Assembly (NCBI GenBank): GCA_004009845.1
Contig: RMBW01000064.1
Coordinates: forward strand, 1-64,000
DNA from: Davidsoniella eucalypti
Lineage: Eukaryota; Ascomycota; Sordariomycetes; Microascales; Ceratocystidaceae
Direction of reading: 5' to 3'
DNA: 64,000 nt
Within the stretch, counting starts at the first letter, position 1; the number at the start of each line of letters is the position of its first letter. The notes under the pieces were generated by a model, which made no database searches, had not been told where the DNA came from, and saw nothing but the letters and a program-made list of their open reading frames with translations. This document shows, piece by piece, positions 43,031-56,715 of the stretch. The translations under genes were made by a program, and so were the position numbers.

Positions 43031-46000
43031 GTATAGAAGGGGGATATGAAGTTGTTAGATACACATTTTGTGGTGCTGAGTCAGAACGGAAACATCAACC
43101 TTGTCAAAATAGTGTAAGACACGGTTATATCACGTCGGTTATGCCTCATTGATCGTCGGAGGCGGTTAAACGGCCCGTTTTAGGGATATTTTATCAAGTA
43201 ATATTTCAAGTTACTAGCACTTTATTTTATCCCGGCTATAGCTCATCAATTTTAGGAATCGATAACAATGGGAACTAGAAGTTTTCTTATTGCCGTAAAT
43301 CTTGATAATATGAAATAAGCATTTCAGGCCATGGTGTATCAGCCGCCTTATATTATATCCACGGGAAGAGCGATGTCGGATAACGTACTTTTGATATAGG
43401 ATCAGACTCCTAATGCCTCTAGTCAATAGCGGTAGTGCCAGGAGCCTGACCCTAGATATAATACAAGATCGGGTGTGATTCTTTTCTCTTTCATTGATTA
43501 TGTTATAATATTATCCGAGCAGCATATATGTATCACGAGTTAATAGACTCCATTTTCCACATCTCATGCTTATGAAATTGGAGAACGATATTGCATAACG
43601 ATTAGGCGAGAAAAGGCCGCTGACTTAAGTGGCTGAAGGCTTTTGAGGGTTGGTTGCTTATAGAATTTAGTGGAGGGCCGCTTATAAGAATATGCCTAAA
43701 TTTTGCATAATTAAACATGCACACCCATCACTATCCCGTGAGAATACTTGTACTACGGCATCATTATCTACTTCTTATCAATACACGACCTTTTCCGTTA
43801 TAACATATCTTATTGGCTAGTCAGATCGCTTCAACTTTTCACTTTCTTATTTCACTCTGGTCTGTATCGTTGGGTGGACAGCACAGTATTCATCACATGC
43901 TAAAAAGAACTAACTAACCGAGATGTCGTGGAACGATATAATATCAATGCTATAGCTACGTATATTATCTCAAATCTAGTACTATGTTGATACCGGCAAA
44001 AACAGAAGGGGAAAAAAGAGCATAAAAGGAGATTAGCGGTTAGAGATGCTCGTCATCGAGGTGGTGAAGATTATTCCCGTGTGTACATTAGAGGAAATGA
44101 CACTCGAGGAAGTTGAGTGGCAGCACAAAAGAATCAGGCAGGCGGTTTTTATACAGCCTTGCTTCTCAGTTTACCGACTATTATTCGGCTCTCGTGCCAT
44201 TGAATCAATACCCGGAAGCTTAAGATACCAATAGGATGTTCAAGTCTCTATAAGTGAGGTTATACCAGCCGATTGAACTATAAATAATGCGGTCCTAAAA
44301 ACCCACAATGTATGTTGAAATCTAGAACGGCCATCTAGAAACCAGAGTAGACGAGCTTTTACCTTTTGGTAACATATGTACAGGCAGGTCGATTACTAAA
44401 CTCTGACTCAATATCCAGGTGGGTGTTCAGCTACTGAGGGAAAAAAAGGAAGCCAGTGCGTCTTAATTCATTCTATATTGGCTCTATCTCGTTGTTCGTG
44501 AGTTCGGCAATGAGTTTCGTCTTGAAGTCTTGACAACGACGTATTGTCATGAAATAGCGAGGTAGTTTCCATCTCGAAGTCTAGATCTAGAGGTAAAATT
44601 GTCGAATCACGCAGTATATATCTTCATGACGATACGTTGGGTAAGGCAATGCAGGTAGTGCTAACAGATCTATCAATGCAACCCAATCTCATCATGACGG
44701 AAAATCGCCAGGCATAATTTTCTCCGTCTTCGTTTCGTTGGACATAGCTCATTACTTCGAACAATATAAAAACTACAAACAAGGTATTAACAACAGGAAT
44801 CAAACTGTGACTCCGGTGACTGGTGCTTACGATGTTCATTGTAAGAGAACTCCCAGCAGAACAAAAGAAAAAGAAAGGGCCATTCTATCAAGGTCTGTCT
44901 ACCAGCTTACTACAAACAAAGCCATTCCAAATATTCATCTACTTACCTTGATAAAGCGGGAAAAACTCCTTGTTCGTATTAAAAAAGCGGCTAAGAACTA
45001 CGGCAAACTCTATAAAGAACGTGTATTTAGTAAACAGTGTGACTGGATATGATATTGGTACCGCGATGAATATCATACAAGTAACAATATAATTAGATAG
45101 TCATCCTATGGGTATATCATACATTATAGGAATGATATATGTAAGCAGCAGAAAAAGCTCGTCTTACCCTATAATCACCTACTACAGGTATTGAGATACA
45201 AAGTGAAAAAGTTAAGCTTTCCTCTTCCCCAAAGGATTTAAGACGGGAATAGCACAGCCGATTTTGGCACCCTTTATCCCTGTATTAACCCTGCTATGGT
45301 ACATACAGATACGTATGATATGCTTTAGGGTTATCAATGTATAACAGACAGTACTGCGTGATACTGATTCATTATCTCTTTGACGACATATATAGAAGGA
45401 CTCCAACATGATGCCACGCAAGGATAGGACTCCCGAGGTCAGCTGCTATTATCTCCATTTTGGTAGGTTAAAAAGGGTCTTCAGCAATAAAACTGCCAGA
45501 AGTTAAACTTTCTGTATAAATAAATAACAGTAGAGCGAAGATGATAAATAGATTGATATGTGAAAGCATCTTCTATGTCCAGACTTTATGCAGCACATGT
45601 ATAATTGTAAGACATCGTTTTGTTTTTTTTGCAGACGAGCCGATTAGCGTCCGAAATACCGAGAATTCCCCAAGTAAGCCACTTCTATCAGGAAACAGAA
45701 AAAAAGACATACCCAGCAAGTATCCGTAAAGAGGAAAATTAAGGCGCTAATCAAGAGGTCAACCACTTTAAAAAAAAATATGATGGCCAAACAAGCCTAT
45801 CTTTCCAGGGGATTGCTAAAGGTCCAGATTCTGGCTCTAATCCGATGTTCTTCTGTTTCTGATCGTTCTGTTAAATTCAACAAATACGGCCTTGGCTTAG
45901 TTGAGTATCTGATGAAGCGCACGGCTAACAAGGAGAGAATATCACTAATACATATTCATTCCACGGCAATCAAGCACAAGAGACAGCTTCTCTTCTGTTG

Positions 46001-48609
46001 TGTTCTAGGTGCAAAGGCTTGTAGCACGCGTTTCTTTTTCTTGGAACGAACATGTACTCAGAAACTCGAGTTCCCTTTTTTCATGAATATATATATCATT
46101 TAGAATAGGAGTCACCCGCTCAGTTGGTCTGGAGGGTAACAGTGCAGTTTTGACAGCTTTTTAGGCTTCCCGGTGTAGTAAAAGGTAGTGTAGTGTAGGT
46201 GGTAGTTTTCAATAGGATCAGAAGGTTGTGTTGTTTTAATCACACCAAGATAGTTATACATATATACTGTGAGCTGCTTCTGAACATTTCGCCATAGCAA
46301 TGAAGTAAGCTTAACGAATATGGCTACTACAAAGAATCTCGGCAATATTTGCTCGTGATATCAAGCTTCTCAATTAGCAGGGCCTTCAAAATACATAGCA
46401 ACAGGCGGACCAGCGGAGATGTTATCTTAATAGTATCTTATATTTCTGTATACAGATCCTAGAAGACAAACTCGTTTTCACTGCCGCCTTAGCAAATGCC
46501 TTACAGATATGTGTAGCATATGATCGAGTACAACCCTTCGTGTCTATAAGCCCTGAACCCTGATGCCCATTGACCTTTTTTTTTTTCTCTGTCTACGAAA
46601 CCGGACTGGGCCTCGTTTCTTAGGTCTTCTCTTTTCTATCTATATATTCGCGGGCCTCAAAGAGTTTAGCTGCTGAGAAGGACAGCATAGTAAGTTTCTA
46701 ATAATCACAAACCTTGTACTTATAGACCGCCCAACAAAGCAGCATAAGATTCTCATTTCGTCTGTTTTCGTACTTGGAACGTAGTTCTTTGCTTTCATGA
46801 GTATGGTATGGAGCGTGGCACGAGTCAAATTTAGATAGTAGGTTGATGTCGATCTTAGATAAAGGCATAAAAAAAGGGTAATACAGTGAATTTACTGACT
46901 CTCAGTTAACTAGCCCTATAGTACGGCCTTTACATTTTCTCCATAGACTTCATAAACACTAGGAGCAAACTATGTGTACTGAGATAGCGAATCATCTTCA
47001 TTGCGTGTCCCTGATGTTTTATTTCATAGTGTTAGTCTCGTGAAGCTCTGTGGGCCTGCATTTTGACTTCTTCTAGCCCTAGGATTTGACATTCACGATC
47101 TTTCTATAATGACCTGTAGTTAATATGCTAAATAATATTCATTTTTCCCGTGAAGACTAGTAGTTCTGAAGATATCCCAAAGGAGAAAAGAAATGAAAGA
47201 AAAAGAGGCAAATGCTTGTTTGTGGCGCCGGACAATAGCCGGAGCTATCCTGGAATTTGGGCAGCGCTGAAGACTCGGTGAGATGAGATGTATAGAGGAA
47301 AGAAAGAATAAGAATGTTGATACGCTTGTCTACTTTACTAGTTTTTTTTTTCCCTTAGCTTTGCATGTTATTCCCGAAAAGCGTAATTGGATGCCATGGC
47401 AGTTCCCGAAGAATTAATATCTTTTTGTATAGGTTTTATTTCCTACTTTGTTCTCTGTTTGAGTTATTGCATTTGAATCAAGCTCGCTAGACACGAATAT
47501 CTGCTGAATGATGTATGAGAAAAAAGAGAAGCTCTAAACAGTGCTCCCTGATACACCTGAGGTTCAACATGACATTTGTCAAAAAGGCAATGAACGAACA
47601 AGGGGCAACGGCACAGCTTGGATCTCTTCTGGTTTGATTAGGCAGGGATAAGCAGAAAAGAAGCTTGGCTGGCCTCGCGGTAAAAAGAAGAAATAAAAAA
47701 AGAAATATTTTATTGCTGGTCTCCCTGTAAGTGTTCCTTCAGAGCTAGTACGACAACGGCTGTTGTTTTACATGTATTTTTTACTGGCTCCGTATGACCG
47801 AAAACCGAGCGATTCAGCACCGCAAGTCTGGCCAGGCCTTTTTATTCTTTTTATTCTGTTCTTCTCTCCTGTATGCCTTGATCCATAGAGACAAGAATGA
47901 CGTGACAAAGAAACACACCAGGAGATATGGAAAGCAGGAATATAGGCATGTCCGTACATGTATAGGAGACACTCGATAGTGAGCAAAGTAAGTAGTGTAG
48001 ACCATGGAGTTGTGCATCTTCCGAATTTGATATGGAACTAAAGACGCCCTCTTCCGCACTCAAGAAAAGAAAGAAAAAGCATTTTGTTTTTATCTATTTT
48101 ATTCTTGTAGGCGTTAAAAGTGATTGATAAATATTAACTATTTGATACGGTGCCAAACTGTCGGGCGGATATTCTCATAATCGGCTAATTCTCGAATAAA
48201 ATGGCTTTATTTATTCGATTGATATCCATGAGCGTCGTCAGGAGCAAAAAGAAAGAGAAGACAACGGCAAACTCTCCATTTTATGTCGCCTTTTATCGAA
48301 TTATCCAGTCCATCACCGATCTCCAGAACCGAGCCGCAAGTCTAAGAAAGAGATAATGGAGAAATAATATACAAAAAGGGAATAAGTCAATCTTGGAATA
48401 TACTAGTGACTTTGGGATATAAGATACTGTGCCTAGACACGGGAACTACTCGGATCTGAATACGGTATAATAGCTTCTGTGATCCCACTATCTGATTCAT
48501 GTTTTTCTTGTTGTTTCTCCCTTCTCTATCTTCGCTTCCTTTCTTCAGAGTTCACCGAGAACATTCGTCAGCCTGATATGGTTGAATATCTCTTCCTTCA
48601 TTAGCACAC
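43031..48609. other. Gene-poor AT-rich tract, nothing supported
   Basis: About 5.6 kb with only short, isolated open frames lacking recognisable domains, codon bias or homologous copies in the window. I found no tRNA, no inverted-terminal-repeat element and no long direct repeat by eye. Confidence 0.4.
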
Positions 48610-48617
48610 TTATATAT
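48610..48617 (+). promoter_or_regulatory. Putative TATA box of the MFS transporter gene
   Basis: TTATATAT about 84-91 bp before the ATG at 48701, followed by a CT-rich leader (CACTACC, CTATCTTTC). Confidence 0.4.
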
Positions 48618-48700
48618 CGGCTACTGGCACTACCACCACTATCTCTTTCACCTTACTATCGCCCCTGATATTCCAGACTATCTTTCTTCATACCTTCGCC

Positions 48701-50748
48701 ATGTCGTCTGAAAAGCCTTCGCGGCCTATTGAGCCGGCAGAGTCCCCATATGTCACTGACGATGCTGGTGCCGACTTTTCCCCTATCAACGCTGCCCCAT
48801 CGCGTCTCTCACGCACCGTATCGCGGGCTTCTCGTGTCTCCAGAACTTCAGTGCGTTCCGGCGCTAACAAGCAGACCTTTGACCCGCAAAACGATCCCAA
48901 CCTGCCATACCGTACCGTCTCAGCCCAGGCAAACCTCGATGAGTATCTGCACGAGGTCCCTACTGGCCAGATCCAGGGACCACCTATGCCTGGTGCTGAA
49001 GGCCGTCACTATAAGTTGGTGACGTTTGAGGTCAATGATCCGGAGAATCCCAAGAACTGGAGCAAGATGTTCAAGTGGTACTGCACTATGGTCGTTGCCA
49101 TGACGTGCTTCGTTGTTGCTTTTTCTTCGTCCGTTGTGACGCCTGGCATCGCCGGTACCAAGGGTATATCCCACCAGTTCAACGTTAGCGATGAAGTTGC
49201 CCTGTTGACTATCACGGTGTTTGTCATCGGCTTTGGTCTTGGTAAGTTCATGTAACTGTCTATATCTACCTCGCGATTCCATAGAACTAACGCTTCGTCT
49301 TTTTCTAATAGGCCCTATGCTATTCGCCCCTCTTTCTGAAATTTACGGCCGTCGGATCATCTAGTAAGCTTACACCTATCACTTGATAACCTTATATACC
49401 CAAGCTAACAATCATCGCCAGCGGAACAACACTATTCGTTGCCGTTGTCTTCATTATCCCATGTGCCCGTGCTGAGAACATTGCCACCTTGATCGTATGC
49501 CGTGCTATTGACGGTATCGCCTTTTCGGCTCCTATGACTCTTGTTGGTGGTACGCTGGCCGATCTCTGGAAGAACGAAGAGCGCGCTGTGCCTATGGCTG
49601 CCTTTTCTGCAGCGCCCTTCCTGGGTCCTGCTATCGGTCCTCTGATCGGTGGATACTTGATCGACGGTACCGACTGGCGCTGGCTATACTACATCCAGTT
49701 AATCATGGCTGGCATCGTCTGGTTCCTTATCACCTTTACCGTCCCCGAAACCTACACACCCACTATTCTGGCTAAGCGGGCAGCTAAGAAGCGCGCTGAC
49801 ACTGGAAATGACGAATGGGTCACTGAGCAGGATATCGACAGACGCCCAATTGGCGAGACTCTCGTCATCTTTATTCTTCGGCCCTTCCGTTTGCTCTTTG
49901 GCGAGCTGATTGTTCTGCTCATTTCTTTGTACATGTCTGTGCTATACGGCCTTCTGTACATGTTCTTCGTGGCTTTCCCCATCATCTTTGGCGAAGGCAA
50001 GGGCTACTCCAACGGCACTACCGGCCTCATGTTCATTCCTCTGGCTGTTGGTGTTATCATCTCGGCAATTCTATCTCCATTGATCAACAAGCACTATCTC
50101 GCACAATGCGCCAAATACGGTGGCCGCCCCCCAGCTGAGATCCGTCTGATCCCTATGATGTGCTCGTGCTGGTTGATCCCGATCGGTCTGTTCATCTTTG
50201 CCTGGTCATCATACCCGCGCCTATCCTGGGTAGGTCCCGCTTTGGGTGGTTTCCCTGTTGGCTTTGGTTTTATCTTCCTGTACAACGCTGCCAATAACTA
50301 CTTGGTTGATTCGTACCAGCACCAAGCTGCCTCGGTTCTTGCCGCCAAGACCTTCATCCGCTCCCTCTGGGGTGCTAGTTGTGTTCTCTTCACTAACCAG
50401 ATGTACTCCCGTCTTGGTTATCAATGGGCTTCAACTCTGTTGGCCTTCATCGCCTTGGCTTGCTGCATGATTCCCTTCCTCTTCTGGGTCTACGGCGCCC
50501 GTATCCGTGCTGGTTCCAAGTACGCCTACATTGCCGAGGATGAGGTTTCAGCTGGCAGTGATGAAGAGTCAGCTGATTTCACTGCTGACGCTGTTGCTGC
50601 TGCTCACAGATCTACCACCCGCAATGCTCCTGGTAGTGCCAGTAGTGGCTCGGGTGCCGGATCGACAATTGTTGACGAGCACCACTTAGATCATGCTGTG
50701 CCTAAGAAAGAGAAGAAGGAGGAGCACGAAGCTAGTACCTCTCACTAG
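48701..50748 (+). CDS. MFS transporter, drug:H+ antiporter-1 / polyamine type
   Basis: Exons 48701-49241, 49312-49363 and 49422-50748. Both introns (70 and 58 bp) use GTAAG donors and AG acceptors and give 639 residues. A Ser-rich cytosolic N-tail of about 115 residues is followed by the [14 protein letters not shown] motif typical of this group, then about 12 membrane segments. The segment 2-3 loop has the motif A-like [12 protein letters not shown], split by the second intron. Later come [34 protein letters not shown] and [12 protein letters not shown] Ser-rich, charged C-tail closes the protein. It probably exports toxic compounds or polyamines across the plasma membrane by proton exchange; the substrate cannot be predicted. 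No biosynthetic genes lie nearby, so it does not look like part of a metabolite cluster. Confidence 0.92.
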
Positions 50749-52743
50749 ATATCTCTAGGGTGTGTCGTTTCTATCTACCTTCAAAAACTACTAGATCTAC
50801 TCGTTACCTGCATCTATATCTGCATCTTTACCATAATTATCCCCAGCAATTTCGATTTTTGGGATCTGCATCTACCGGAGTTGGTTATCACCATTCTTAT
50901 CCGAGTAAATACCGCCCCTTCCTATTCTAGACTTATACTCAATCTAGACTCGACCCAGGACTTGGCTTCCTCTGTCGTCTGATAATTATTGTCATACCTT
51001 CCTGTTACAAGTTTTAAGTTCTTTTCTTCCTCTGTTGTCTACAGGCGGTTTTAGTTTCATATTTTTCTTTGGAGATTCTTTCATTTAGGTTCTTGGATTT
51101 TGATGATTTTTAGGATATCATCATTATCGTATGTCTTTCATGGTTTCATGAACAAAATTCTGTTGTTATAATTAATCCCCCCACCCTTCTTCACTCTAGA
51201 GCTATGTGTAGCATGCACTATTAGTTCATTCATCCGCGACTTGTTATTATTTAATTGCTCCTTTTCCGGGATAGTCCCATTCTTTTTAGCTGTTATTTCT
51301 ATAGACCATCTTACTTACTATCTGCTTCATATATCACCCTGTAAATATAATTTATCTGTCATAAAAAAATAAAGATACAAGAACTCATGATAGTTTGTCT
51401 TCAGTCTAAGCCGTGAATGCTATTCTCTTCTCTGCCCGATATACCCGCTTCATGGTTCCTTGATGTGTTTGGTTCCGGGCTGAGGGAAGCTACCACCACC
51501 TTCGCTAAAGCTTGTGAACTTAGTATAGTAGTTTGTTTTATATTTTTCTCTCTTTCGTTTCTTTCTCGCTAGTTCGGTCATAGTTTGGAAGCAGAGCCTC
51601 TACCATTTAATTATGCACTGGAGTTGCTTTGCGGGATCTTTTAGCGATTTCAACCACCAATGAAAAAGAAAAAAAAAGTCTAGCTACTACTGCATCGCTT
51701 AATCACAGAATATTGGCGGCTAATCGCTACCGATATGTGAACAAAAACTGTGATGCAGTCTCAATCAGATACATTCGAAATTCGATTGAGGATTCAAAGC
51801 TTGCTATATCTTTCCGAGCGTTTGCCTTGAATATTAATTTCGTGATTTGGTTTACCACCTACCAATTGTTTGAAGATTGAAAATCCTTATCCATTTGCCC
51901 GTATAGCCAAGAAAAGAGGAAACAACAACAAAGCATATAGTCCTGCTACTTACATATAGAACACTTCTTGGTACTACATGTAGGTAGATGCCATGAAAAC
52001 TCCGCTTGAACTGCGAGCTTCTCCCCGCTGAAACGTGGCGAATTACCAAGGGTGGCGAGGGAGCTGAAAATCAATTTGCCTTGAAATAGGGAATACAGAC
52101 TGCGGACCAGTTCTATATGTCTGGATATATCGTAGTCTACAATGTCAACTAGAAATTTCACTTGTTTTATTTTATTTTATAGGTATGATACACCATTGCC
52201 TGATCAGATATTTTGCATCTCGAAGAATAGGTTTGAGTGTGCCACAGCACCTGCGTTTTTATATCCTAAGTAGATATAAAGTGTGATTGATGCTAACCTA
52301 ATCGTGGATTGAATTTGGTATCTAGTTCACAATCCATAAAAACATTAAGAATAGTGTAGTAGCCAACCTTGCCGAATATTCATCTTCTTCAACTCGTGTT
52401 CGTGATTCTAGATAAAACGTTGGTATACAGATACTATTTAAAACATACTCACTTTTTGATCACATCATATGCAGCCTATGGCATACCCAAGCTCAGCTCT
52501 TTGCCTCGAAATATATACAGATATGTATAGTTGCAATTAATGTGTCACACATATATCTTGCGTGTTCTTTGAGCATACTACAAGATGTCCTTGTTACCCC
52601 TGGATGGAAAACCCAATATTGAGATCACGCCAAAATCTATCTTATGTTTTTTTACTCTTTTCGGTCAACTGGGATGAGTTTTGCGGATTTAACCCTTGCA
52701 AGCCTACAGCTTTTTACCCTTATCTCATGCTTTGGTCTATAAC
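50749..52743. other. AT-rich 3' region, no gene seen
   Basis: Pyrimidine-rich 3' flank of the transporter, then AT-rich DNA with only short unsupported frames. Confidence 0.4.
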
Positions 52744-52815
52744 AAGTGATTCTCTACTTCATAGCTCTATAGCTCCATAAGATAAATGAATTAAAAAAAA
52801 AAAAAGTGATTCTCT
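52744..52815 (+). mobile_element. Very short poly(A)-tailed retroposed element, copy 1
   Basis: A core of about 36 nt (starts CTTCATAGCTCTATAGCTCC, ends AAATGAATT) runs into an A-tract of about 12-14. It is bracketed by AGTGATTCTCT at 52745-52755 and 52805-52815. The same core with a different flanking duplication occurs at 62.16 kb. An identical core, 3' poly(A) and distinct target duplications are the marks of target-primed retroposition. Confidence 0.8.
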
Positions 52816-54177
52816 TATATATTATTTTCAAACAGTATAGTAGAGACACTATCTCTGTATTTTAGATCATATGAGGCGAACAAAGCCGAGTAAAAAACTG
52901 GCACGCGACCATATCGTACCTCTCAAGAAAATATCATGTTCTTGTACTTTTCTAACTATAGCAAGCAAGACGCGTGAAAGAATTAGGCTATAGTTTGAAT
53001 TTATTCTTTACCTACATTGCATTTTTAACTTCACCAACATTATTACAAATATCAAAGCGCGTACATCTTAACAAATAAACTTCTCCAAACCCTCACTTAT
53101 ATCAGTTATACATCTTCATCGTCCTTATTCGGGCCTGCGTCTACGGCTGCCCCGGCGATTCCCATAGTGGCGTTCGTGACATAGTTCTTCTGTTACATTA
53201 GATATAGCTAAGTTCTTCATATCTAGGGGATTGTGCAATCTCGAATATATAGAAACTATGAGTATGCCGAGGAGCAGATAATGTTCAACATCTATTTGGT
53301 AACCGATCCGTCATTGTATGATATCAGTGATTAGACGTTAAATATGATATATAGTCGAGCTGAGTAAGATATCAGTTTCTAGTAGGCCTATATACTCCAT
53401 ACACAGTTGTCTATATTGCAGTTCTTGACAATATTGTAGTAGTGTTTTGGTGCTTGAGTTGTACATATTAGATATATTCTAGGTGTCACAATGTTCTGAT
53501 AAGTGTAGATACATATCATGAAATTTGATTTGACATGGTAGCTAGCCCTTGTGACACATTACCCTCCCCATGATTATTGTGGTTTTGCCACCATTAGATG
53601 AAAATTCTAACACAACATCACCTTTTTTTCTAACTGGACAGTTTCATGTATACATAATTCACTTACCCCAAGTCTCTCCACCATTGGTAGTCAACTTCGC
53701 ATCTTATCATTATAAACCTTTTAAGAATACTTTATGTTATACTTTGGATGGATGGATAGCAACAAGTATCAAGTTACTGATATCAATCATTCATCTTTCT
53801 TAAGACCCTAGGTTTTGGTATGAGTTCCCACATCTAATTATTGTGAAGTCTTAATATTAACTTGCATCTCTTGTTTAGATTTTGTGGTTTTGACTACTGA
53901 CATTTGTATCTTGCTTCAACCTTCTATCCTCGAATTTGCATATCCCAATTGCTTGGGCCTCTGATTAGTAAATCTGCACTCTTGATTATTAGCTTGTGCT
54001 GCTGACTGTAAGTCCTGCTGCCTCAATAACATTTTCTCTGATATCATGTTAAGGGTTTGCTGTTTTACCAATCCATTTAAATAAGAAATTCATTATTGCT
54101 ATGTATGTTTCTCTTGCATCATCTTTCAGCCAAGATAGATAACTAACTACTATGTATAGCAACTTCCGAACTCAGGG
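52816..54177. other. AT-rich, no gene seen
   Basis: Short frames only. Sequence just before 54178 may be the promoter or leader of the decayed gene that follows. Confidence 0.4.
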
Positions 54178-56715
54178 ATGTCTGAGCCATCTGCTCCTGA
54201 GCCAAGGTCCTCTGGGCACAACCCCCCTTCTTCTCCAAAGAGCATTGCTAGATCTTTTGAAGCTTGTCAGACATTTGATGATATCTTAGTACTCACTGAA
54301 TGGGATCTTAACCGGCTACAGCCTGTTTTCCAGAATCATCTTACACGGAAAGTTAGTGAGAACTCACATGTTAGATACATTGAAGAATTTTGGTATTCCT
54401 ATACTTCCTTTTCACTATTCGCCAAGTCTCCCACTATTCAATCCCAGTTGAGAGATAGTCTTGATATTCAGATATATCTATTCTTGAAACTACCTGATAC
54501 TTTCTAGTTCCTTTATATCGTACCTCGCTAGCAGCAGCAAGTTTTTGATCTAGCTAAGACCTATCTTGGGTCGACAAACAGCACTACTCATATTCGACTT
54601 CCCTTCGTGTTGGCATTTGATGGAGCAGAGGTGGATTCAAGAATTGGAGTCTCAAATAGTTTACGTCTACTAAACTATATTGACAACTGCTATGAAGCTT
54701 GGTTGAAAGGACAGTATATGCCACCCTATAGTTCGGTTATTGGCCCTTCTGGAATAGGGAAGTCATTTACTGTGAAGCAGCTGGCTAAACGTCATGGAGT
54801 ATTTGTCATCTACATCTCTTTTTCTCCAGCCAAAAACCTTGGATTTCCAGACCGTTCTTTAGTTGCTGATATCTATACAGCGACTATTCTCAACTATCAA
54901 GAGCAGGTCTAGAAAAAAGGTGGGAAAAACATCTTCAACGCCATCTTTCTATTGCAAAATATCTCTGGAAATTAGGCATGTCCAGCTCTGATTTCTGGGA
55001 TTTGCAGACTGGAAATGATAGTTTCCAGAGCTTTGTCTTCAATTTACTTAAGCTTGATGATCTCTCATCTATGAAAAGAGGTTCGGATGGTTAGACAAAG
55101 TGTTGGGACAGAGACCCACTGGAAGATACTTTTTGGGGCGATAAACTCCAAAAACTCATTGAGGAAAATAGTATTGTACTGCAAGAATCTCAAAGAAAGG
55201 ATAAAGTCAGATTTGTCTTGGCTTTTGATGAAGCACGAAACCTCTTAGTTGATCAAGAAGAGGAAGGCTTTGATAGTGCTGTGCTATTTAGGTCACTACG
55301 ATCAGCTTTACTTCGTATTAAAGCCACCGATAAGAATCACAGTGTTTTTTCTCTTTTGGTGGATACTACCTCCAGAGTTTCAAACTTCTCTCCTCCCCGG
55401 TATCTGGATCCTAGCCAAAAGATGCCATACAACACGACCCCTATAGAGCATTTTCTTCCCTTTTTGAGTTTTCTGCTCTGGATATCTTTGCACCACCCCT
55501 CAATCTGGCCCATCCCGCTATAGATTGGAGATCATTGTTCTCTTATGGCCGGCCAATGTTTGGTGCTCTCTGTCAGGAATTTGAATGTGGACCTGGTGGG
55601 CATTTCACAAAGTCAGATATATTCCAGCTAACTTTCAAAAGTTGGACCCAGATAGAAAAACTAAGTTATCAACATTGAGTATGGTTCGCTACCTGGCACT
55701 CCTTTTGAATAGAGTAAGCTTTGAGGTTTATTATCAACCTCATTGCCAGAAGCTAGTGTCTGGTTGGATGCATTGGATCTTCAATGTATCAGAGGACCGA
55801 GAGAACCTATCTATTGGACAGCCCCCAGAGCCGATTCTGGCTATGGCAGCCTATGCCCATCTTTCTATCAATGGTAACCTTACCAAGGCACTAGTTGATT
55901 TCAGAAACAGCCTTAGATGGGGATTCGTCAATGTTAGTGATACTGGCGAATTTGTAGCAGGTTGGATTCTTTTACTTGCTTTTGACATTGGATATGGACC
56001 AAGAAACTATCTGCCTGTTCCATGCAAGCTCAGCTGCTATCTAGAGAGTCTCTTTGGCACAGCTACTCAACAGAGTATATTCTCTAGTATAAACACTTCA
56101 CTCAGTGTTGGGCAAGTTTTTTTCAATCGGGTGATTCGTTTCATTCCTAAAACTGCTGATAAAAAGCCCTTAAAGCCAATTCCTTGGGATTTGCTACATC
56201 TATACACTAGGTGTTGTGCAATTTTGCTTCCTGAGAATGCCCCAGGAGTAAATATTCTAGTTCCAGTCTGGGTACCTGCTACACAGGGACGTCCTGCGTG
56301 TATAGGATGTATCCTGGTTCAAGTCAAGAATAGAGCCCATGATAGACTTACTGCTTCTTTCAAAAAGCATGTTAAAACTTCTATCTTAACTGCTATCAGA
56401 TATCTTGGTTTCGATCTTGACAAGACACCAGTCCTTGGACTAATGCTTTGTCTTCGTGGTTCATCGTCATCTCCCATAGTCAATGTATTTACAGCATCTA
56501 TGAAGAAGTCTGCTATCCCAATAGCTTTAGTAGTTGGTATGGCTAAAACTGCTTATCCCTTTCTTGCGGGGGAAGATAAGAAAGATCTTTATAAGATACT
56601 TTGTGATCTTCTTGTCACTAAAACAGACTTGCAAAAGATGAGTGACACTGAATATAGCAAAGCCGTTGTGCCAACAGTAGCAACTGAACCAGAGCCAGAG
56701 GAACAAGCTAGTTAG
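54178..56715 (+). pseudogene. Crinkler-like (CR) NTPase plus nuclease-like protein, decayed
   Basis: Several collinear frames form one ancestral gene of about 830 codons. The N-terminal part is from 54178. In-frame TAG codons lie at 54505 and 54529. A P-loop NTPase follows with Walker A GPSGIGKS (54742-54765). A frameshift near 54913 leads to a second frame with TAG near 55093 and a Walker B-like FVLAFDEAR (55212-55238). Further shifts near 55420 and 55600 lead to a last open frame to 56715. That frame contains the CIGCILVQVKNR stretch, a (Q/E)-x-K pattern as in restriction-endonuclease-like folds. NTPase followed by such a nuclease is the layout described for eukaryotic CR effectors of fungi and oomycetes. 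Family placement rests on motifs only. At least three stops and three shifts show it is not functional. Confidence 0.6.
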
